64,000 bases of DNA from Pseudomonas sp. MAG733B (GCF_036884845.1 NZ_CP145732.1:372001-436000), one strand, 5' to 3'. Shown: positions 1-10,284, counted from the first letter of the stretch. Notes: a model not told the origin generated them from the sequence alone. Translations and numbers: made by a program.

Positions 1-17
1 CGGGCTCCCTCATTGAC

Positions 18-1511
18 TTACAACTTGATCCAGGTCGCCTTCAGCTCGGTGTACTTGTCGAACGCGTGCAGCGACTTGTCGCGACCGTTGCCGGACTGCT
101 TGAAGCCACCGAACGGTGCCGTCATGTCGCCGCCGTCATACTGGTTGACCCACACGCTACCAGCACGCAATGCGCGGGCGGTGAGGTGGGCCTTGGAGAT
201 GTCGGCAGTCCAGACCGCAGCGGCCAGACCGTACGGCGTGTCGTTGGCGATTGCGACCGCTTCTTCAGCATTGTCGAAGGTAATCACCGACAGTACTGGG
301 CCGAAGATTTCTTCCTGAGCGATTTTCATCGCGTTGCTCACACCGTCGAAAATCGTCGGCTCAACATACGTGCCGCCCGTTTCCTGCAGGATGCGCTTGC
401 CGCCAGCGACCAGTTTGGCGCCGTCGGTGTGGCCCGACTCGATGTAAGACAGCACGGTGTTCATCTGCTGGGTATCCACCAGCGCACCGACGTTGGTCGC
501 CGGGTCCAATGGGTTGCCCGGCTTCCAGGTTTTCAGCGCCTCGATCACCAGCGGCAGGAATTTGTCCTTGATCGAACGCTCCACCAACAGGCGCGAACCG
601 GCGGTGCAGACTTCGCCCTGGTTGAAAGCGATGGCACCGGCAGCGGCTTCGGCAGCCTCTTGCAGGTTCGGCGCATCGGCGAACACGATGTTCGGGCTCT
701 TGCCACCGGCTTCGAGCCAGACGCGCTTCATGTTCGATTCGCCGGAGTAGATCAGCAGTTGCTTGGCGATCTTGGTCGAACCGGTGAACACCAGGGTGTC
801 GACATCGTTATGCAGGGCCAAAGCCTTGCCGACAGTGTGACCGTAACCTGGCAGTACGTTCAGCACGCCTTTCGGGATGCCGGCTTCAACGGCCAGCGCG
901 GCGATGCGGATGGCGGTCAGCGGCGATTTTTCCGACGGCTTGAGGATCACCGAGTTACCGGTGGACAGCGCCGGGCCGAGTTTCCAGCACGCCATCATCA
1001 GCGGGAAGTTCCACGGCACGATGGCGCCCACCACGCCGACCGGCTCGCGGGTCACCAGACCCAGCTGATCGTGCGGAGTAGCGGCTACTTCGTCGTAGAT
1101 CTTGTCGATGGCTTCGCCGCTCCAGCTCAGGGCTTGCGCCGCGCCGGGAACGTCGATGTACAGGGAGTCGCTGATCGGCTTGCCCATGTCCAGGGTTTCA
1201 AGCAGGGCCAACTCTTCGGCGTGCTGCTTGAGCAGGCCGGCGAAACGGATCATGGTGGATTTGCGTTTGGTCGGCGCCAGGCGCGACCAGACGCCGGAAT
1301 TGAAGGTGGCGCGAGCGTTTTCCACAGCGCGCTGGGCATCGGCGGCGTCACAGCTGGCAATCTTGCCCAGCAGACGGCCATCGACCGGGCTGATGCACTC
1401 GAAGGTCTCGGCGGAGACAGCGTCGGTGTATTCGCCGTTGATGTAGGCACGGCCTTCGATCTTCAGATCGCGAGCACGTTGTTCCCAGTCGGCACGAGTC
1501 AGGGTGGTCAT
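18..1511 (-). CDS. kauB: NAD(P)+-dependent aldehyde dehydrogenase, KauB/PuuC type
   Basis: A 497-residue ALDH-superfamily enzyme of normal full length. The Rossmann-domain signature VVGAIVPWNFPLMMACWK lies near residues 158-175. The catalytic glutamate is in LEAGGKSPN (about 268) and the nucleophilic cysteine in GEVCTAGSRL (about 302). The product should oxidise omega-amino or guanidino-aldehydes (4-guanidinobutyraldehyde, gamma-glutamyl-aminobutyraldehyde) from arginine and polyamine breakdown in the cytoplasm. The substrate is inferred from resemblance to KauB and from its place beside rpmG-rpmB, as I recall for PAO1 PA5312. The ATG at 1509-1511 is preceded by a strong AGGAGG. It is divergent from the cupin gene at 1746. 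Family is certain; exact substrate is not. Confidence 0.85.
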   Translation of the reverse strand: MTTLTRADWEQRARDLKIEGRAYINGEYTDAVSAETFECISPVDGRLLGKIASCDAADAQRAVENARATFNSGVWSRLAPTKRKSTMIRFAGLLKQHAEELALLETLDMGKPISDSLYIDVPGAAQALSWSGEAIDKIYDEVAATPHDQLGLVTREPVGVVGAIVPWNFPLMMACWKLGPALSTGNSVILKPSEKSPLTAIRIAALAVEAGIPKGVLNVLPGYGHTVGKALALHNDVDTLVFTGSTKIAKQLLIYSGESNMKRVWLEAGGKSPNIVFADAPNLQEAAEAAAGAIAFNQGEVCTAGSRLLVERSIKDKFLPLVIEALKTWKPGNPLDPATNVGALVDTQQMNTVLSYIESGHTDGAKLVAGGKRILQETGGTYVEPTIFDGVSNAMKIAQEEIFGPVLSVITFDNAEEAVAIANDTPYGLAAAVWTADISKAHLTARALRAGSVWVNQYDGGDMTAPFGGFKQSGNGRDKSLHAFDKYTELKATWIKL

Positions 1512-1541
1512 GCGAGTGTCCTCCTCTTATTGAATACGACA

Positions 1542-1558
1542 CCCGCGATCTTCGCGGG
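1542..1558 (-). other. Small GC hairpin in the aldehyde dehydrogenase leader
   Basis: Perfect 7-bp inverted repeat CCCGCGA-TCT-TCGCGGG about 30 bases upstream of the kauB-like start codon, in the 234-bp divergent intergenic region. It could be a leader hairpin or a dyad operator. No further support is visible. Confidence 0.3.
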
Positions 1559-1745
1559 CGCTGTCAGGAATTCTGCCCGGCCAGCCTGCTTTCGGCCCAA
1601 GGCAACCGTCACCCTAAACCAGCGGCAGGTGAAGTTTCAATATATTTGACATATCGCCGGCAAACGGCCTTGCGATGTTCATTTTAATAAACATAGACTT
1701 TGGGCTGACCAACCACTCGCGCCGTAAATACGGGAGATAAAAACA

Positions 1746-2108
1746 ATGAGCATCCAGAACGTCGTCGACTTCAGCCAAGCCACCACCGCCGCCGAGCGCT
1801 ACCGCCCGGACCCGGCCAAAGTGCTCAAGGGCGACCCGGAGCAAGCGGTCTACAACCACTACAACAGCCCGTGCGGCCAGTTGAACGCAGGTGTGTGGGA
1901 AGGCGCCGTCGGCCAGTGGACGGTGAATTTCACCGAGCATGAATATTGCGAGATCGTGCAGGGCGTTTCCGTGCTGCGTGACAGCGATGGCAACAGCAAG
2001 ACCCTGCGCGCTGGCGATCGCTTCGTCATCCCGGCCGGTTTCAAAGGCACCTGGGAAGTGCTGGAGCCGTGCCGCAAGATCTATGTAGCGTTTGAGCAAA
2101 AGGCGTAA
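1746..2108 (+). CDS. Cupin domain protein (Cupin_3/DUF861-like)
   Basis: A 120-residue single-domain protein. Residues about 55-115 (WTVNFTEHEYCEIVQG... RAGDRFVIPAGFKGTWEV) fit the small RmlC-like cupin family formerly called DUF861, which includes ureidoglycolate-lyase-like enzymes and many proteins of unknown role. The cupin metal-motif histidines are only partly present, so catalysis cannot be assumed. GGGAGAT precedes the ATG. It is transcribed away from the aldehyde dehydrogenase and may share its regulatory region, suggesting a link to amine or aldehyde metabolism; this is inference only. Confidence 0.75.
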   Translation: MSIQNVVDFSQATTAAERYRPDPAKVLKGDPEQAVYNHYNSPCGQLNAGVWEGAVGQWTVNFTEHEYCEIVQGVSVLRDSDGNSKTLRAGDRFVIPAGFKGTWEVLEPCRKIYVAFEQKA

Positions 2109-2277
2109 GCCGCCAATCGAAACAGGCGCTCATATTCTGCCGCTGGCCAATTCAAGCGGCACCGGATAAGACTACGCGCAGGCGCCACGCAGTTTATCGC
2201 CGGGATGGTTTGCACAGGACGTGCAGCCACCGGGCGAAGTGAGCGACCTGACCCATTAAAATTGCAAGGAGGCAAAC

Positions 2278-2496
2278 ATGCCCGTCTTACCTGATCAATG
2301 CGATCTCGCCATCGCCCAATACACCATCGGCCAGAAATGCACCCCGCAGCTGCTCGAAGAAGTTCGCGCCCTGGCCAATGGAGCTCCCGTGCGCGCCACA
2401 GGACCGACGTACCCTTCAAGCTGGGACCTGCGCCCGCGGCGCATCAACCTGCATACCAATGCCGAGAGAGTCATCGTCAGCATCAATTGCGGTTGA
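2278..2496 (+). CDS. Small I78-family peptidase inhibitor-like protein
   Basis: A 72-residue protein ending WDLRPRRINLHTNAERVIVSINCG-like (residues about 49-72), the pattern of the I78 inhibitor family (R-x-N-[LV]-x-x-[DN]-x-x-x-[RV]-I-x-x-[VI]-x-C-G). An N-terminal Cys in PDQCDLA near residue 8 also fits the family, in which the two ends are often disulfide-linked. No clear signal peptide is present, unlike many periplasmic I78 members. A perfect AAGGAGG stands 6 bases before the ATG. A bidirectional terminator follows at 2541. Function is inferred from the family. Confidence 0.7.
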   Translation: MPVLPDQCDLAIAQYTIGQKCTPQLLEEVRALANGAPVRATGPTYPSSWDLRPRRINLHTNAERVIVSINCG

Positions 2497-2540
2497 CCCC
2501 TGGCGTCACTGACGAAATACCTTGATCCACGCGCAACAAA

Positions 2541-2575
2541 AAAGGCCCGTATCTCGCGATACGGGCCTTTTTCGT
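2541..2575. terminator. Bidirectional rho-independent terminator
   Basis: A 13-bp perfect stem AAAGGCCCGTATC / GATACGGGCCTTT with a 4-base loop and A/T tracts on both sides. It lies between the convergent I78-like gene and rpmG and can end transcription in both directions. Confidence 0.9.
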
Positions 2576-2591
2576 AAGAGGGAAAAATCAA

Positions 2592-2747
2592 TTACTTGAT
2601 TTTGCCTTCTTTGTAGATCACGTGCTTGCGAACAACCGGATCAAATTTCTTGATCTCGATTTTGTCCGGAGTAGTGCGCTTGTTCTTGTCGGTAGTGTAG
2701 AAGTGACCAGTACCGGCGCTCGAAATCAAACGAATCAATTCACGCAT
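2592..2747 (-). CDS. rpmG: 50S ribosomal protein L33
   Basis: A 51-residue protein, [17 protein letters not shown] at its start and [11 protein letters not shown] at its end, the standard length and sequence of bacterial L33. It lacks the zinc-binding CXXC pairs of the C+ form. It is a small protein of the large ribosomal subunit near the E site. AAGGGAG lies before the ATG at 2745-2747. It sits 11 bases downstream of rpmB, forming the conserved rpmB-rpmG operon. Confidence 0.97.
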   Translation of the reverse strand: MRELIRLISSAGTGHFYTTDKNKRTTPDKIEIKKFDPVVRKHVIYKEGKIK

Positions 2748-2758
2748 GATTAGCTCCC

Positions 2759-2992
2759 TTAGATCTTGCCAGCTTTGCGGATTTCGGCCAGCACGGCAGT
2801 GATGCCACGCTTGTCGATGATACGCATGCCTTTGGCAGATACGCGCAGACGCACGAAACGTTTCTCTTCTTCAACCCAGAAGCGGTGATGCTGCAGGTTC
2901 GGCAGGAAACGACGACGGGTTTTGTTGTTTGCGTGGGAAATGTTATTCCCAGTTACCGGACCCTTACCGGTAACTTGACATACTCTAGACAT
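2759..2992 (-). CDS. rpmB: 50S ribosomal protein L28
   Basis: A 77-residue basic protein starting [17 protein letters not shown] and containing [17 protein letters not shown], the conserved L28 core. It is a component of the large ribosomal subunit. It is the first gene of the rpmB-rpmG operon. A plausible sigma-70 promoter lies about 150 bases upstream at 3141-3169. Confidence 0.97.
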   Translation of the reverse strand: MSRVCQVTGKGPVTGNNISHANNKTRRRFLPNLQHHRFWVEEEKRFVRLRVSAKGMRIIDKRGITAVLAEIRKAGKI

Positions 2993-3436
2993 GCCTCAGC
3001 CCTCTAAAACCACATGCCCAACCCGGCATGGGTTGGCCGCTTAATCTCTCAGTCATTTGGCGCCAGGCGCCGCGTTTCTTTAGAGGTCTTACCGGCTACA
3101 CCTACAGTGAAGGAACCGGGCCCCTAGAAAAGAGCGCTGCTTTATACCAGAAAGACTGGAGAGCAACAACATTCGCTGTGCCTTGAATGGATAAAAACCC
3201 CACTTTTCGCGCGTCAGACGCTTTGGATAAAGGCTGTCGTCGATTCCGACCGCTCGTCGCAGAGAAACGCTCGACATGCCAATCCGGAGGTTTTCCAATC
3301 GAGGCACACTCAAATCAGGCGCCTATAGTCCCCTCAAAATGAAAAAGGGGATAGTCATTTGCAAAGGAGCCCACTAGGGTAAGCCTTTTCCAGACTGCAC
3401 TTGCAGATGGGCCTCGATCTGTAAAGGAATCCGACC
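2993..3436. other. 444-bp intergenic region between rpmB and the peptide-binding protein gene
   Basis: The divergent region holds the candidate rpmBG promoter and a long leader toward rpmB. A short CCCCT..AGGGG-type dyad lies near 3330-3355, upstream of the plus-strand gene. No open frame in it resembles a known protein. Confidence 0.5.
3141..3169 (-). promoter_or_regulatory. Candidate sigma-70 promoter of rpmB-rpmG
   Basis: Read on the minus strand: TTGTTG, a 17-base spacer, then TATAAA. Spacing is ideal and the -10 is a 5/6 match. It lies about 150 bases upstream of rpmB and points toward it. This is a by-eye match only. Confidence 0.45.
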
Positions 3437-5023
3437 ATGCGCCTCGCTGCCTTACCGCTGTTGCTTGCCCCGCTTCTGCTGAGCCCACAGGCCTTCGCCG
3501 CCGCCCTGAGCGTCTGCACCGAGGCCAGCCCGGAAGGGTTCGACGTGGTGCAATACAACTCGCTGACCACCACCAACGCCTCGGCCGACGTGCTGATGAA
3601 TCGCTTGGTGGACTTCGACACCGCCAGCGGCAAAGTGGTCGCCAGCCTCGCCGATAGCTGGGAAGTCAGCCCCGACGGCCTGGTCTACATCTTCAAACTG
3701 CATCCGCAGGTGAAATTTCACCGCACCGAGTATTTCAGCCCGACGCGCGAGTTGACCGCAGAAGATGTGAAATTCAGTTTCGACCGCATGCTCGACCCGG
3801 CGCACCCGTGGCACAAAGTCGCGCAGAGCGGCTTCCCGCACGCTCAGTCGATGCAGTTACCGGCGCTAATCAAGAAAATCGACGCACTGGATCCGCTGAC
3901 TGTGCGCTTCACCCTGGATCACCCCGACTCGACGTTCCTGCCAACCCTGAGCATGGGCTTCGCCTCGATCTACTCGGCCGAATATGCCGACAAACTGCTC
4001 AAGGGCGGCACGCCGGAGAAGCTCAACAACCAGCCAATCGGCACCGGCCCGTTCGTCTTCACACGATTCCAGAAAGACGCGTCGATCCGCTACAAGGCCA
4101 ATCCCGATTACTTCCGAGGCAAGCCCGAGGTCGATCCGCTGATCTTCGCCATCACCCCGGACGCCAACGTGCGTTTGCAGAAGTTGCGCCGCAATGAGTG
4201 CCAGATCGCCCTGTCGCCCAAACCACTGGACGTACAGGCCGCGCTGAAAGAACCGACCTTGAAAGTCGAAAAGACTGACGCCTTCATGACCGCGTTCGTC
4301 GCCCTCAACAGCCAGCACCCACCGCTGGACAAGCCAGAAGTGCGCCAGGCGATCAACCTCGCCTTCGACAAGGCCAATTACGTCAAAGCCGTGTTCGAAG
4401 ACACCGCCGAACCCGCCAGCGGACCGTACCCGCCCAACACCTGGAGCTACGCCAAAGGCTTGCCGGGCTATCCCCATGACGTCGAGAAAGCCAAGGCATT
4501 GATGGCCAAAGCCGGGCTCAAGGACGGTTTCCAGACCACTATCTGGACCCGCCCGTCGGGCAGCTTGCTGAACCCCAACCCGAGCCTCGGCGCCCAACTG
4601 CTTCAGTCCGATCTCGCCGAAATTGGCATTCAGGCCGAAATCCGTGTGATCGAATGGGGCGAGCTGATCCGCCGCGCCAAGGCTGGCGAGCACGACATCC
4701 TGTTCATGGGTTGGGCCGGCGACAACGGCGACCCCGACAACTTCCTCACGCCGCAGTTTTCCTGCGCCGCAGTCAAGTCAGGCACCAACTTCGCCCGCTA
4801 CTGCAACCAGGACCTGGACAAGCTGATCAGCGCCGGCAAGACCACCGGCGAGCAAGGTGTGCGGACCAAGCTCTACGAACAGGCACAGGCGCAGATCCAG
4901 CAACAGGCGCTGTGGTTGCCGCTGGCCCATCCGACGGCTTTCGCGTTGACGCGCAAGGATGTCGAAGGCTATTCGGTGAGCCCGTTCGGGCGGCAGGATT
5001 ACTCGAAGGTCAACATCAAATAA
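3437..5023 (+). CDS. Periplasmic peptide ABC transporter substrate-binding protein, DppA-like
   Basis: A 528-residue SBP_bac_5 family protein. A Sec signal peptide (residues 1-22, cleavage after QAFA-A) is followed by the typical start of mature DppA-like proteins, LSVCTEASPEGFDVVQYN. Later hallmarks are DSWEVSPDGLVYIFKLH, NNQPIGTGPFVF and FMGWAGDNGDPDNFLTPQF. It should bind di- or oligopeptides in the periplasm for an ABC importer. No permease or ATPase genes are adjacent, so it is an orphan that must use a transporter encoded elsewhere. AAAGGAAT precedes the ATG. A palindromic element follows. Confidence 0.88.
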   Translation: MRLAALPLLLAPLLLSPQAFAAALSVCTEASPEGFDVVQYNSLTTTNASADVLMNRLVDFDTASGKVVASLADSWEVSPDGLVYIFKLHPQVKFHRTEYFSPTRELTAEDVKFSFDRMLDPAHPWHKVAQSGFPHAQSMQLPALIKKIDALDPLTVRFTLDHPDSTFLPTLSMGFASIYSAEYADKLLKGGTPEKLNNQPIGTGPFVFTRFQKDASIRYKANPDYFRGKPEVDPLIFAITPDANVRLQKLRRNECQIALSPKPLDVQAALKEPTLKVEKTDAFMTAFVALNSQHPPLDKPEVRQAINLAFDKANYVKAVFEDTAEPASGPYPPNTWSYAKGLPGYPHDVEKAKALMAKAGLKDGFQTTIWTRPSGSLLNPNPSLGAQLLQSDLAEIGIQAEIRVIEWGELIRRAKAGEHDILFMGWAGDNGDPDNFLTPQFSCAAVKSGTNFARYCNQDLDKLISAGKTTGEQGVRTKLYEQAQAQIQQQALWLPLAHPTAFALTRKDVEGYSVSPFGRQDYSKVNIK

Positions 5024-5043
5024 TCCACATCAACACGTAACCC

Positions 5044-5133
5044 TGTGGGAGCGGGCTTGCTCGCGAAGAGGGCGTTTCAGCCGCCATCAATGTCGCCTGA
5101 CACGCCCTCTTCGCGAGCAAGCCTGCTCCCACA
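5044..5133. repeat. REP/BIME-type palindromic element, GTGGGAGC class
   Basis: Inverted pair: TGTGGGAGCGGGCTTGCTCG on the left and its near-perfect complement on the right, with the stem running on through CGAAGAGGGCGT. It lies between the binding-protein gene and the convergent radC. It is one of several copies in the window (also 21423, 40166, 47152, degenerate 62350). Confidence 0.9.
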
Positions 5134-5151
5134 ATGGTTTCGCAGGTGCCC

Positions 5152-5826
5152 TCACATCCACCCATACTCCGCCATCGACAACGGATCGCCGTCCCCGATG
5201 ATGAAATGGTCGAGCACCCGCACATCGATCAACTCCAGCGCCTTTTGCAAACGCTTGGTCAGCACCCGATCAGCCTGACTCGGATCAGAATTGCCCGACG
5301 GGTGGTTGTGACAGAGGATCAACGCCGCGGCGTTGTTGGCCAAGGCACGCTTGACCACCTCTCGCGGATGAACACTGGTGTTGTCGATGGAACCGCGAAA
5401 CAGCGTCTCAAACGTCAGCACCTGATGCTTGGAGTCGAGAAACAGACAACCAAACACCTCATGTGGCTCATGACGCAGCATCGACTTCAGGTACTCACGA
5501 ACCGCGTGCGGATTTTCCAGTGCCGACTTTTGGCGCGCCCGCTCGGCCAAATGCCGCCTGCTCATTTCTTGAGCAGCCTGCAACTGGGCAAATTTTGCCG
5601 GTCCGAGCCCCAACTGCTTGCTGAACGTTTCCTGATCAGCCTCAAGCAGCGAGCGCAGGCTGCCAAATTCACTCAACAGATGTCGTGCCAGATCCACGGC
5701 GCTTTTACCCACTACGCCTGTTCGCAAGAAAATCGCCAGCAACTCCGCATCAGAAAGACTTCCCGAGCCCTGTTCAAGCAACCTCTCCCGCGGCCGCTCA
5801 GCCGCCGGCCAATCACGAATACTCAT
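5152..5826 (-). CDS. radC: RadC family JAB-domain protein
   Basis: A 224-residue RadC/UPF0758 protein. An N-terminal helix-hairpin-helix region (about 1-75; [20 protein letters not shown]) is followed by a JAB1/MPN metalloprotease-fold domain (about 100-224). The metal motif [15 protein letters not shown] is near 173-187 with the upstream catalytic Glu region. RadC was named for a DNA repair role that was later disputed, so a precise function is not established. The gene is divergent from coaBC, in the conserved radC-coaBC-dut neighbourhood. Confidence 0.92.
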   Translation of the reverse strand: MSIRDWPAAERPRERLLEQGSGSLSDAELLAIFLRTGVVGKSAVDLARHLLSEFGSLRSLLEADQETFSKQLGLGPAKFAQLQAAQEMSRRHLAERARQKSALENPHAVREYLKSMLRHEPHEVFGCLFLDSKHQVLTFETLFRGSIDNTSVHPREVVKRALANNAAALILCHNHPSGNSDPSQADRVLTKRLQKALELIDVRVLDHFIIGDGDPLSMAEYGWM

Positions 5827-5961
5827 AGCACCTCCCTGTCTGTGGGCGCCGCTGTTCCGTAGCGGTCGCTGTGATATCGTAGCCCATCTTTTTTGCGGGC
5901 GAATTCACTCCTGGGGAGGGGGTTTCGCCACGCAGTCATCAACGAAATGAAAGGCAGGCCT

Positions 5962-7170
5962 ATGCAGCGGCTGTATCGGAAACGCATTGTTCTGGGCGTC
6001 GGCGGCGGCATCGCTGCCTACAAGAGCGCCGACCTGGTTCGCCGCCTGATGGACCAGGGCGCCGAAGTGCGCGTGGTCATGACCCGTGGCGGTGCCGAGT
6101 TCATCACCCCGCTGACCATGCAGGCTTTGTCCGGGCACCCTGTGCACCTGGACTTGCTGGACCCGGCGGCCGAAGCCGCCATGGGCCACATCGAACTGGC
6201 GAAATGGGCCGATCTGGTATTGATCGCCCCGGCCACTGCGGACTTGATCGCGCGTCTGGCCCAAGGCATTGCCGATGATTTACTGGCCACGCTGGTGCTG
6301 GCCACCGACGCCGTGGTTGCCGTTGCACCGGCGATGAACCAGGCCATGTGGCGCGACCCGGCCACCCAGGCCAACCTGCAAACCCTTGAAAGCCGTGACC
6401 TGAAGGTCTTCGGCCCGGCCTCCGGCAGCCAGGCCTGCGGCGATGTCGGCCTGGGCCGCATGCTCGAAGCCACCGACCTCGCGCAACTCGCGGCGGACTG
6501 CTTCCAGCGTCAGGCGCTGACCGGCAAACACGTGGTGATTACCGCCGGCCCGACCCAGGAAAACATCGACCCGGTGCGCTACATCACCAACCACAGCTCC
6601 GGCAAAATGGGCTTCGCCCTGGCCGAAGCCGCGGTAGAAGCCGGCGCCCGAGTCACCCTGATCAGCGGCCCCGTGCACCTGCCGACCCCGGATCGCGTCA
6701 CGCGCATCGACGTGGTCAGCGCCCGCGACATGCTCGCCGCGTGCGAGTCCGCGATCCCCTGCGATGTGTTCATCGCCTCGGCTGCGGTCGCGGACTACCG
6801 TCCGGAAGTCGTTGCCCCGCAAAAACTCAAGAAAGACCCTACAAGCGGCGACGGCTTCGTCCTGCAAATGGTGCGTAACCCGGACATCCTGGCCACCATC
6901 GCGACCCGTCCCGACCGTCCGTTCAGTGTCGGTTTCGCCGCTGAAACCGAACACCTCCTCGACTACGCTGCCCGCAAGTTGAAAGACAAGAACCTCGATT
7001 TGATCGTCGCCAACGACGTTGCCAACCCGAGCATTGGCTTCAACAGCGAAGAAAACGCCTGCAGCGTGATCGACCGTGAGCTTCACGCCACACTTTTCGC
7101 CCAGACCAGCAAGAGCAAGATTGCTCGCCAGCTGATCACTTTTATCGCCGAACGTCTGAACCAGGTTTAA
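5962..7170 (+). CDS. coaBC: Bifunctional phosphopantothenoylcysteine decarboxylase / phosphopantothenate-cysteine ligase
   Basis: A 402-residue bifunctional enzyme of CoA synthesis. The N-terminal flavoprotein CoaC half (about 1-190) shows [16 protein letters not shown], the FMN-site PAMNQAMW and the [11 protein letters not shown] flap containing the catalytic Cys. The C-terminal CoaB half (about 191-402) shows [15 protein letters not shown] and NHSSGKMG for CTP and phosphopantothenate. It joins cysteine to 4'-phosphopantothenate and decarboxylates the product. The frame is open from 5893, but [13 protein letters not shown] at 5962 gives the standard length and has AAAGGCAGG before it. dut follows after 5 bases, so the two are co-transcribed. 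Confidence 0.95.
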   Translation: MQRLYRKRIVLGVGGGIAAYKSADLVRRLMDQGAEVRVVMTRGGAEFITPLTMQALSGHPVHLDLLDPAAEAAMGHIELAKWADLVLIAPATADLIARLAQGIADDLLATLVLATDAVVAVAPAMNQAMWRDPATQANLQTLESRDLKVFGPASGSQACGDVGLGRMLEATDLAQLAADCFQRQALTGKHVVITAGPTQENIDPVRYITNHSSGKMGFALAEAAVEAGARVTLISGPVHLPTPDRVTRIDVVSARDMLAACESAIPCDVFIASAAVADYRPEVVAPQKLKKDPTSGDGFVLQMVRNPDILATIATRPDRPFSVGFAAETEHLLDYAARKLKDKNLDLIVANDVANPSIGFNSEENACSVIDRELHATLFAQTSKSKIARQLITFIAERLNQV

Positions 7171-7175
7171 TTTAC

Positions 7176-7631
7176 ATGCACGCTTTGCAAGCCAAGATCC
7201 TCGACCCACGCATCGGTACCGAATTCCCGCTGCCGCAATACGCCACACCGGGCTCCGCCGGCCTCGACCTGCGCGCCATGCTGGAAAAAGACACCGTGAT
7301 CAAACCGGGTGAAACCGTACTGATCCCTACCGGCCTGTCGGTGTACATCGGTGACCCGAATCTCGCCGCGCTGATCCTGCCGCGCTCGGGCATGGGTCAT
7401 AAGCACGGCATCGTGCTGGGTAACCTGGTCGGGCTGATCGACTCCGATTACCAAGGCCCGCTGATGGTTTCCTGCTGGAACCGTGGCCAGACCGAATTCA
7501 CCATGCCGGTTGGCGAGCGCCTGGCGCAGTTGGTGTTGGTGCCGGTGGTGCAGGCTCACTTCGAGATGGTTGAAGAGTTTGTTGAAACCGAGCGCGGCAC
7601 TGGCGGTTTCGGCCATACCGGCACCCGCTGA
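7176..7631 (+). CDS. dut: Deoxyuridine 5'-triphosphate nucleotidohydrolase
   Basis: A 151-residue trimeric dUTPase. Five conserved motifs are visible: [10 protein letters not shown] (I), [11 protein letters not shown] (II), [15 protein letters not shown] (III with the catalytic Asp), RLAQLVLVP (IV) and the C-terminal GGFGHTGTR arm (V). It hydrolyses dUTP to dUMP and PPi, keeping uracil out of DNA and feeding dTMP synthesis. It begins 5 bases after coaBC. Confidence 0.96.
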   Translation: MHALQAKILDPRIGTEFPLPQYATPGSAGLDLRAMLEKDTVIKPGETVLIPTGLSVYIGDPNLAALILPRSGMGHKHGIVLGNLVGLIDSDYQGPLMVSCWNRGQTEFTMPVGERLAQLVLVPVVQAHFEMVEEFVETERGTGGFGHTGTR

Positions 7632-7647
7632 TCCGACACGCTGCATT

Positions 7648-7737
7648 CCTGCAGGAGCTGCCGCAGGCTGCGATCTTTTGATTTTGTTTTTTAAAGTTCA
7701 AGATCAAAAGATCGCAGCCTGCGGCAGCTCCTACAGG
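7648..7737. repeat. Palindromic repeat, GGAGCTGCCGCAGGCTGCGATC class
   Basis: Long inverted repeat: CCTGCAGGAGCTGCCGCAGG...GATCTTTTGAT and its complement around a 20-base AT-rich loop. The stem is about 34 bp with one or two mismatches. This is a second family, different from the GTGGGAGC palindromes. Relatives are at 10206 and, as a half copy, at 35795. With its T-rich loop and flanks it may also terminate the coaBC-dut transcript. Confidence 0.85.
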
Positions 7738-7882
7738 GGCCTTGCCCTGCCCTCTGGGCTGTCATGGCCCTTTCGCACCACGAACTCTCTGTGGAAAACG
7801 CCGTCATACCCTTCAGTTTGAACGTGTCGCCAAATATTTCGGCGACCTGTCCAGCCACTTTCAAGATGGAGCATTTCCACAG

Positions 7883-9271
7883 ATGAGCACCCTCGCCCCC
7901 AAGTTCCCCGACAGCATTTTCCGCGCCTATGACATTCGCGGCACCGTCCCGGAGTTTCTGAACGCTGAAACGGCTTACTGGCTCGGTCGCGCCATCGGCG
8001 CCCAAACCCTGGCCCAGAATGAGCCGAATATTTCCGTTGGCCGTGACGGTCGCCTGTCCGGCCCGGAGCTGGTGGAGCAATTGATCCAGGGCCTGGCCGA
8101 CAGCGGTTGCCACGTCAGCGACATTGGCCTGGTGCCGACCCCGGCGCTGTATTACGCCGCCAACGTGTTGGCCGGCAAATCCGGTGTGATGCTGACCGGC
8201 AGCCACAACCCGTCGAACTACAACGGCTTCAAGATCGTCATCGCCGGCGACACCTTGGCCAACGAACAGATCCAGGCCCTGCACGACCGCCTCAAGACCA
8301 ACAACCTGAGCAGCGGCAAAGGCAGCATCACCAAAGTCGAAATCCTCGATCGCTACACCACCGAAATCGTCCAGGACATCAAACTGGCCCGACGCCTGAA
8401 AGTGGTTGTGGATTGCGGCAACGGCGCGGCCGGCGTGATCGCCCCGCAATTGATCGAAGCGCTGAATTGCGAAGTCATCCCGCTGTTCTGCGAAGTCGAC
8501 GGCAATTTCCCGAACCACCACCCGGATCCGGGCAAGCCTGAAAACCTCGTCGACCTGATCGCCAAGGTCAAGGAAACCAACGCCGACATCGGTCTGGCCT
8601 TCGACGGCGACGGCGACCGCGTTGGCGTGGTGACCAACACCGGCAGCATCGTCTATCCGGACCGCCTGCTGATGCTGTTCGCCCGCGACGTCGTGGCGCG
8701 CAACCCTGGCGCGGAGATCATTTTCGACGTCAAATGCACCCGCCGCCTGACACCTTTGATCAAGGAATACGGTGGTCGGTCGTTAATGTGGAAGACCGGT
8801 CACTCGTTGATCAAAAAGAAAATGAAACAAACCGGCGCCCTGTTGGCCGGCGAAATGAGCGGGCACATCTTCTTCAAGGAGCGCTGGTTCGGTTTCGACG
8901 ACGGCATCTACAGCGCCGCGCGGTTGCTGGAGATCCTCAGCAAGGAAAAATCCTCGGCCGAAGAGTTGTTCGCGACCTTCCCGAACGATATTTCTACGCC
9001 GGAAATCAATATCCATGTGACCGAAGAGAGCAAATTCAGCATCATTGATGCATTGCATGACGCGCAGTGGGGCGCAGGCGCCGACCTGACCACCATTGAC
9101 GGCGTGCGAGTCGACTATGCCAAAGGCTGGGGCCTGGTGCGCGCGTCCAACACCACACCGGTGCTGGTGCTGCGTTTCGAGGCCGATGACGAGGCTGAAT
9201 TGCAGCGCATCAAGGACGTATTCAAAGTCCAGTTGAAGCGTGTTGCACCTGATCTCCAACTACCGTTCTGA
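7883..9271 (+). CDS. algC: Phosphomannomutase/phosphoglucomutase
   Basis: A 462-residue alpha-D-phosphohexomutase, the usual AlgC length. In order: the phosphoserine loop TGSHNPSNYNGFK (about 106-118), the Mg2+ loop DGDGDRVGVV (about 241-250), the sugar-binding loop GEMSGH (about 324-329) and the phosphate-binding RASNTTPVLVLRFEA near 420. It interconverts mannose-6-P/mannose-1-P and glucose-6-P/glucose-1-P for alginate, LPS and other exopolysaccharides. The frame is open from 7742. I chose MSTLAPKFPDSIFRAYDIRG at 7883 because it gives the family length; its ribosome site (GATGGAGC) is only moderate. Confidence 0.94.
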   Translation: MSTLAPKFPDSIFRAYDIRGTVPEFLNAETAYWLGRAIGAQTLAQNEPNISVGRDGRLSGPELVEQLIQGLADSGCHVSDIGLVPTPALYYAANVLAGKSGVMLTGSHNPSNYNGFKIVIAGDTLANEQIQALHDRLKTNNLSSGKGSITKVEILDRYTTEIVQDIKLARRLKVVVDCGNGAAGVIAPQLIEALNCEVIPLFCEVDGNFPNHHPDPGKPENLVDLIAKVKETNADIGLAFDGDGDRVGVVTNTGSIVYPDRLLMLFARDVVARNPGAEIIFDVKCTRRLTPLIKEYGGRSLMWKTGHSLIKKKMKQTGALLAGEMSGHIFFKERWFGFDDGIYSAARLLEILSKEKSSAEELFATFPNDISTPEINIHVTEESKFSIIDALHDAQWGAGADLTTIDGVRVDYAKGWGLVRASNTTPVLVLRFEADDEAELQRIKDVFKVQLKRVAPDLQLPF

Positions 9272-9288
9272 TTCACCCGGAGCCCTGA

Positions 9289-10194
<906 letters not shown>

Positions 10195-10205
10195 TTCAAA
10201 ACCTC

Positions 10206-10284
10206 AAAAAAGATCGCAGCCTTCGGCGGCACCTACGGATGTACGAAAATCCTGTAGGAGCTGACGAAGCCTGCGATCTTTTTT
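10206..10284. repeat. Palindromic repeat downstream of argB, probable terminator
   Basis: AAAAAAGATCGCAGCCTTCG pairs imperfectly with GAAGCCTGCGATCTTTTTT across about 79 bases. It is a degenerate member of the class at 7648. The terminal A6/T6 runs would make it work as a bidirectional intrinsic terminator for argB. Confidence 0.7.

Noticed and set aside
66..1649. Plus-strand open frame of 527 codons opposite the aldehyde dehydrogenase
   Set aside because: Antisense to an obvious ALDH with intact motifs; composition of a shadow frame.
5044..5133. Repeat-spacer-repeat pattern considered as a CRISPR array
   Set aside because: Only two inverted units per locus, no direct repeats of constant spacing and no cas genes; they are REP-type palindromes.
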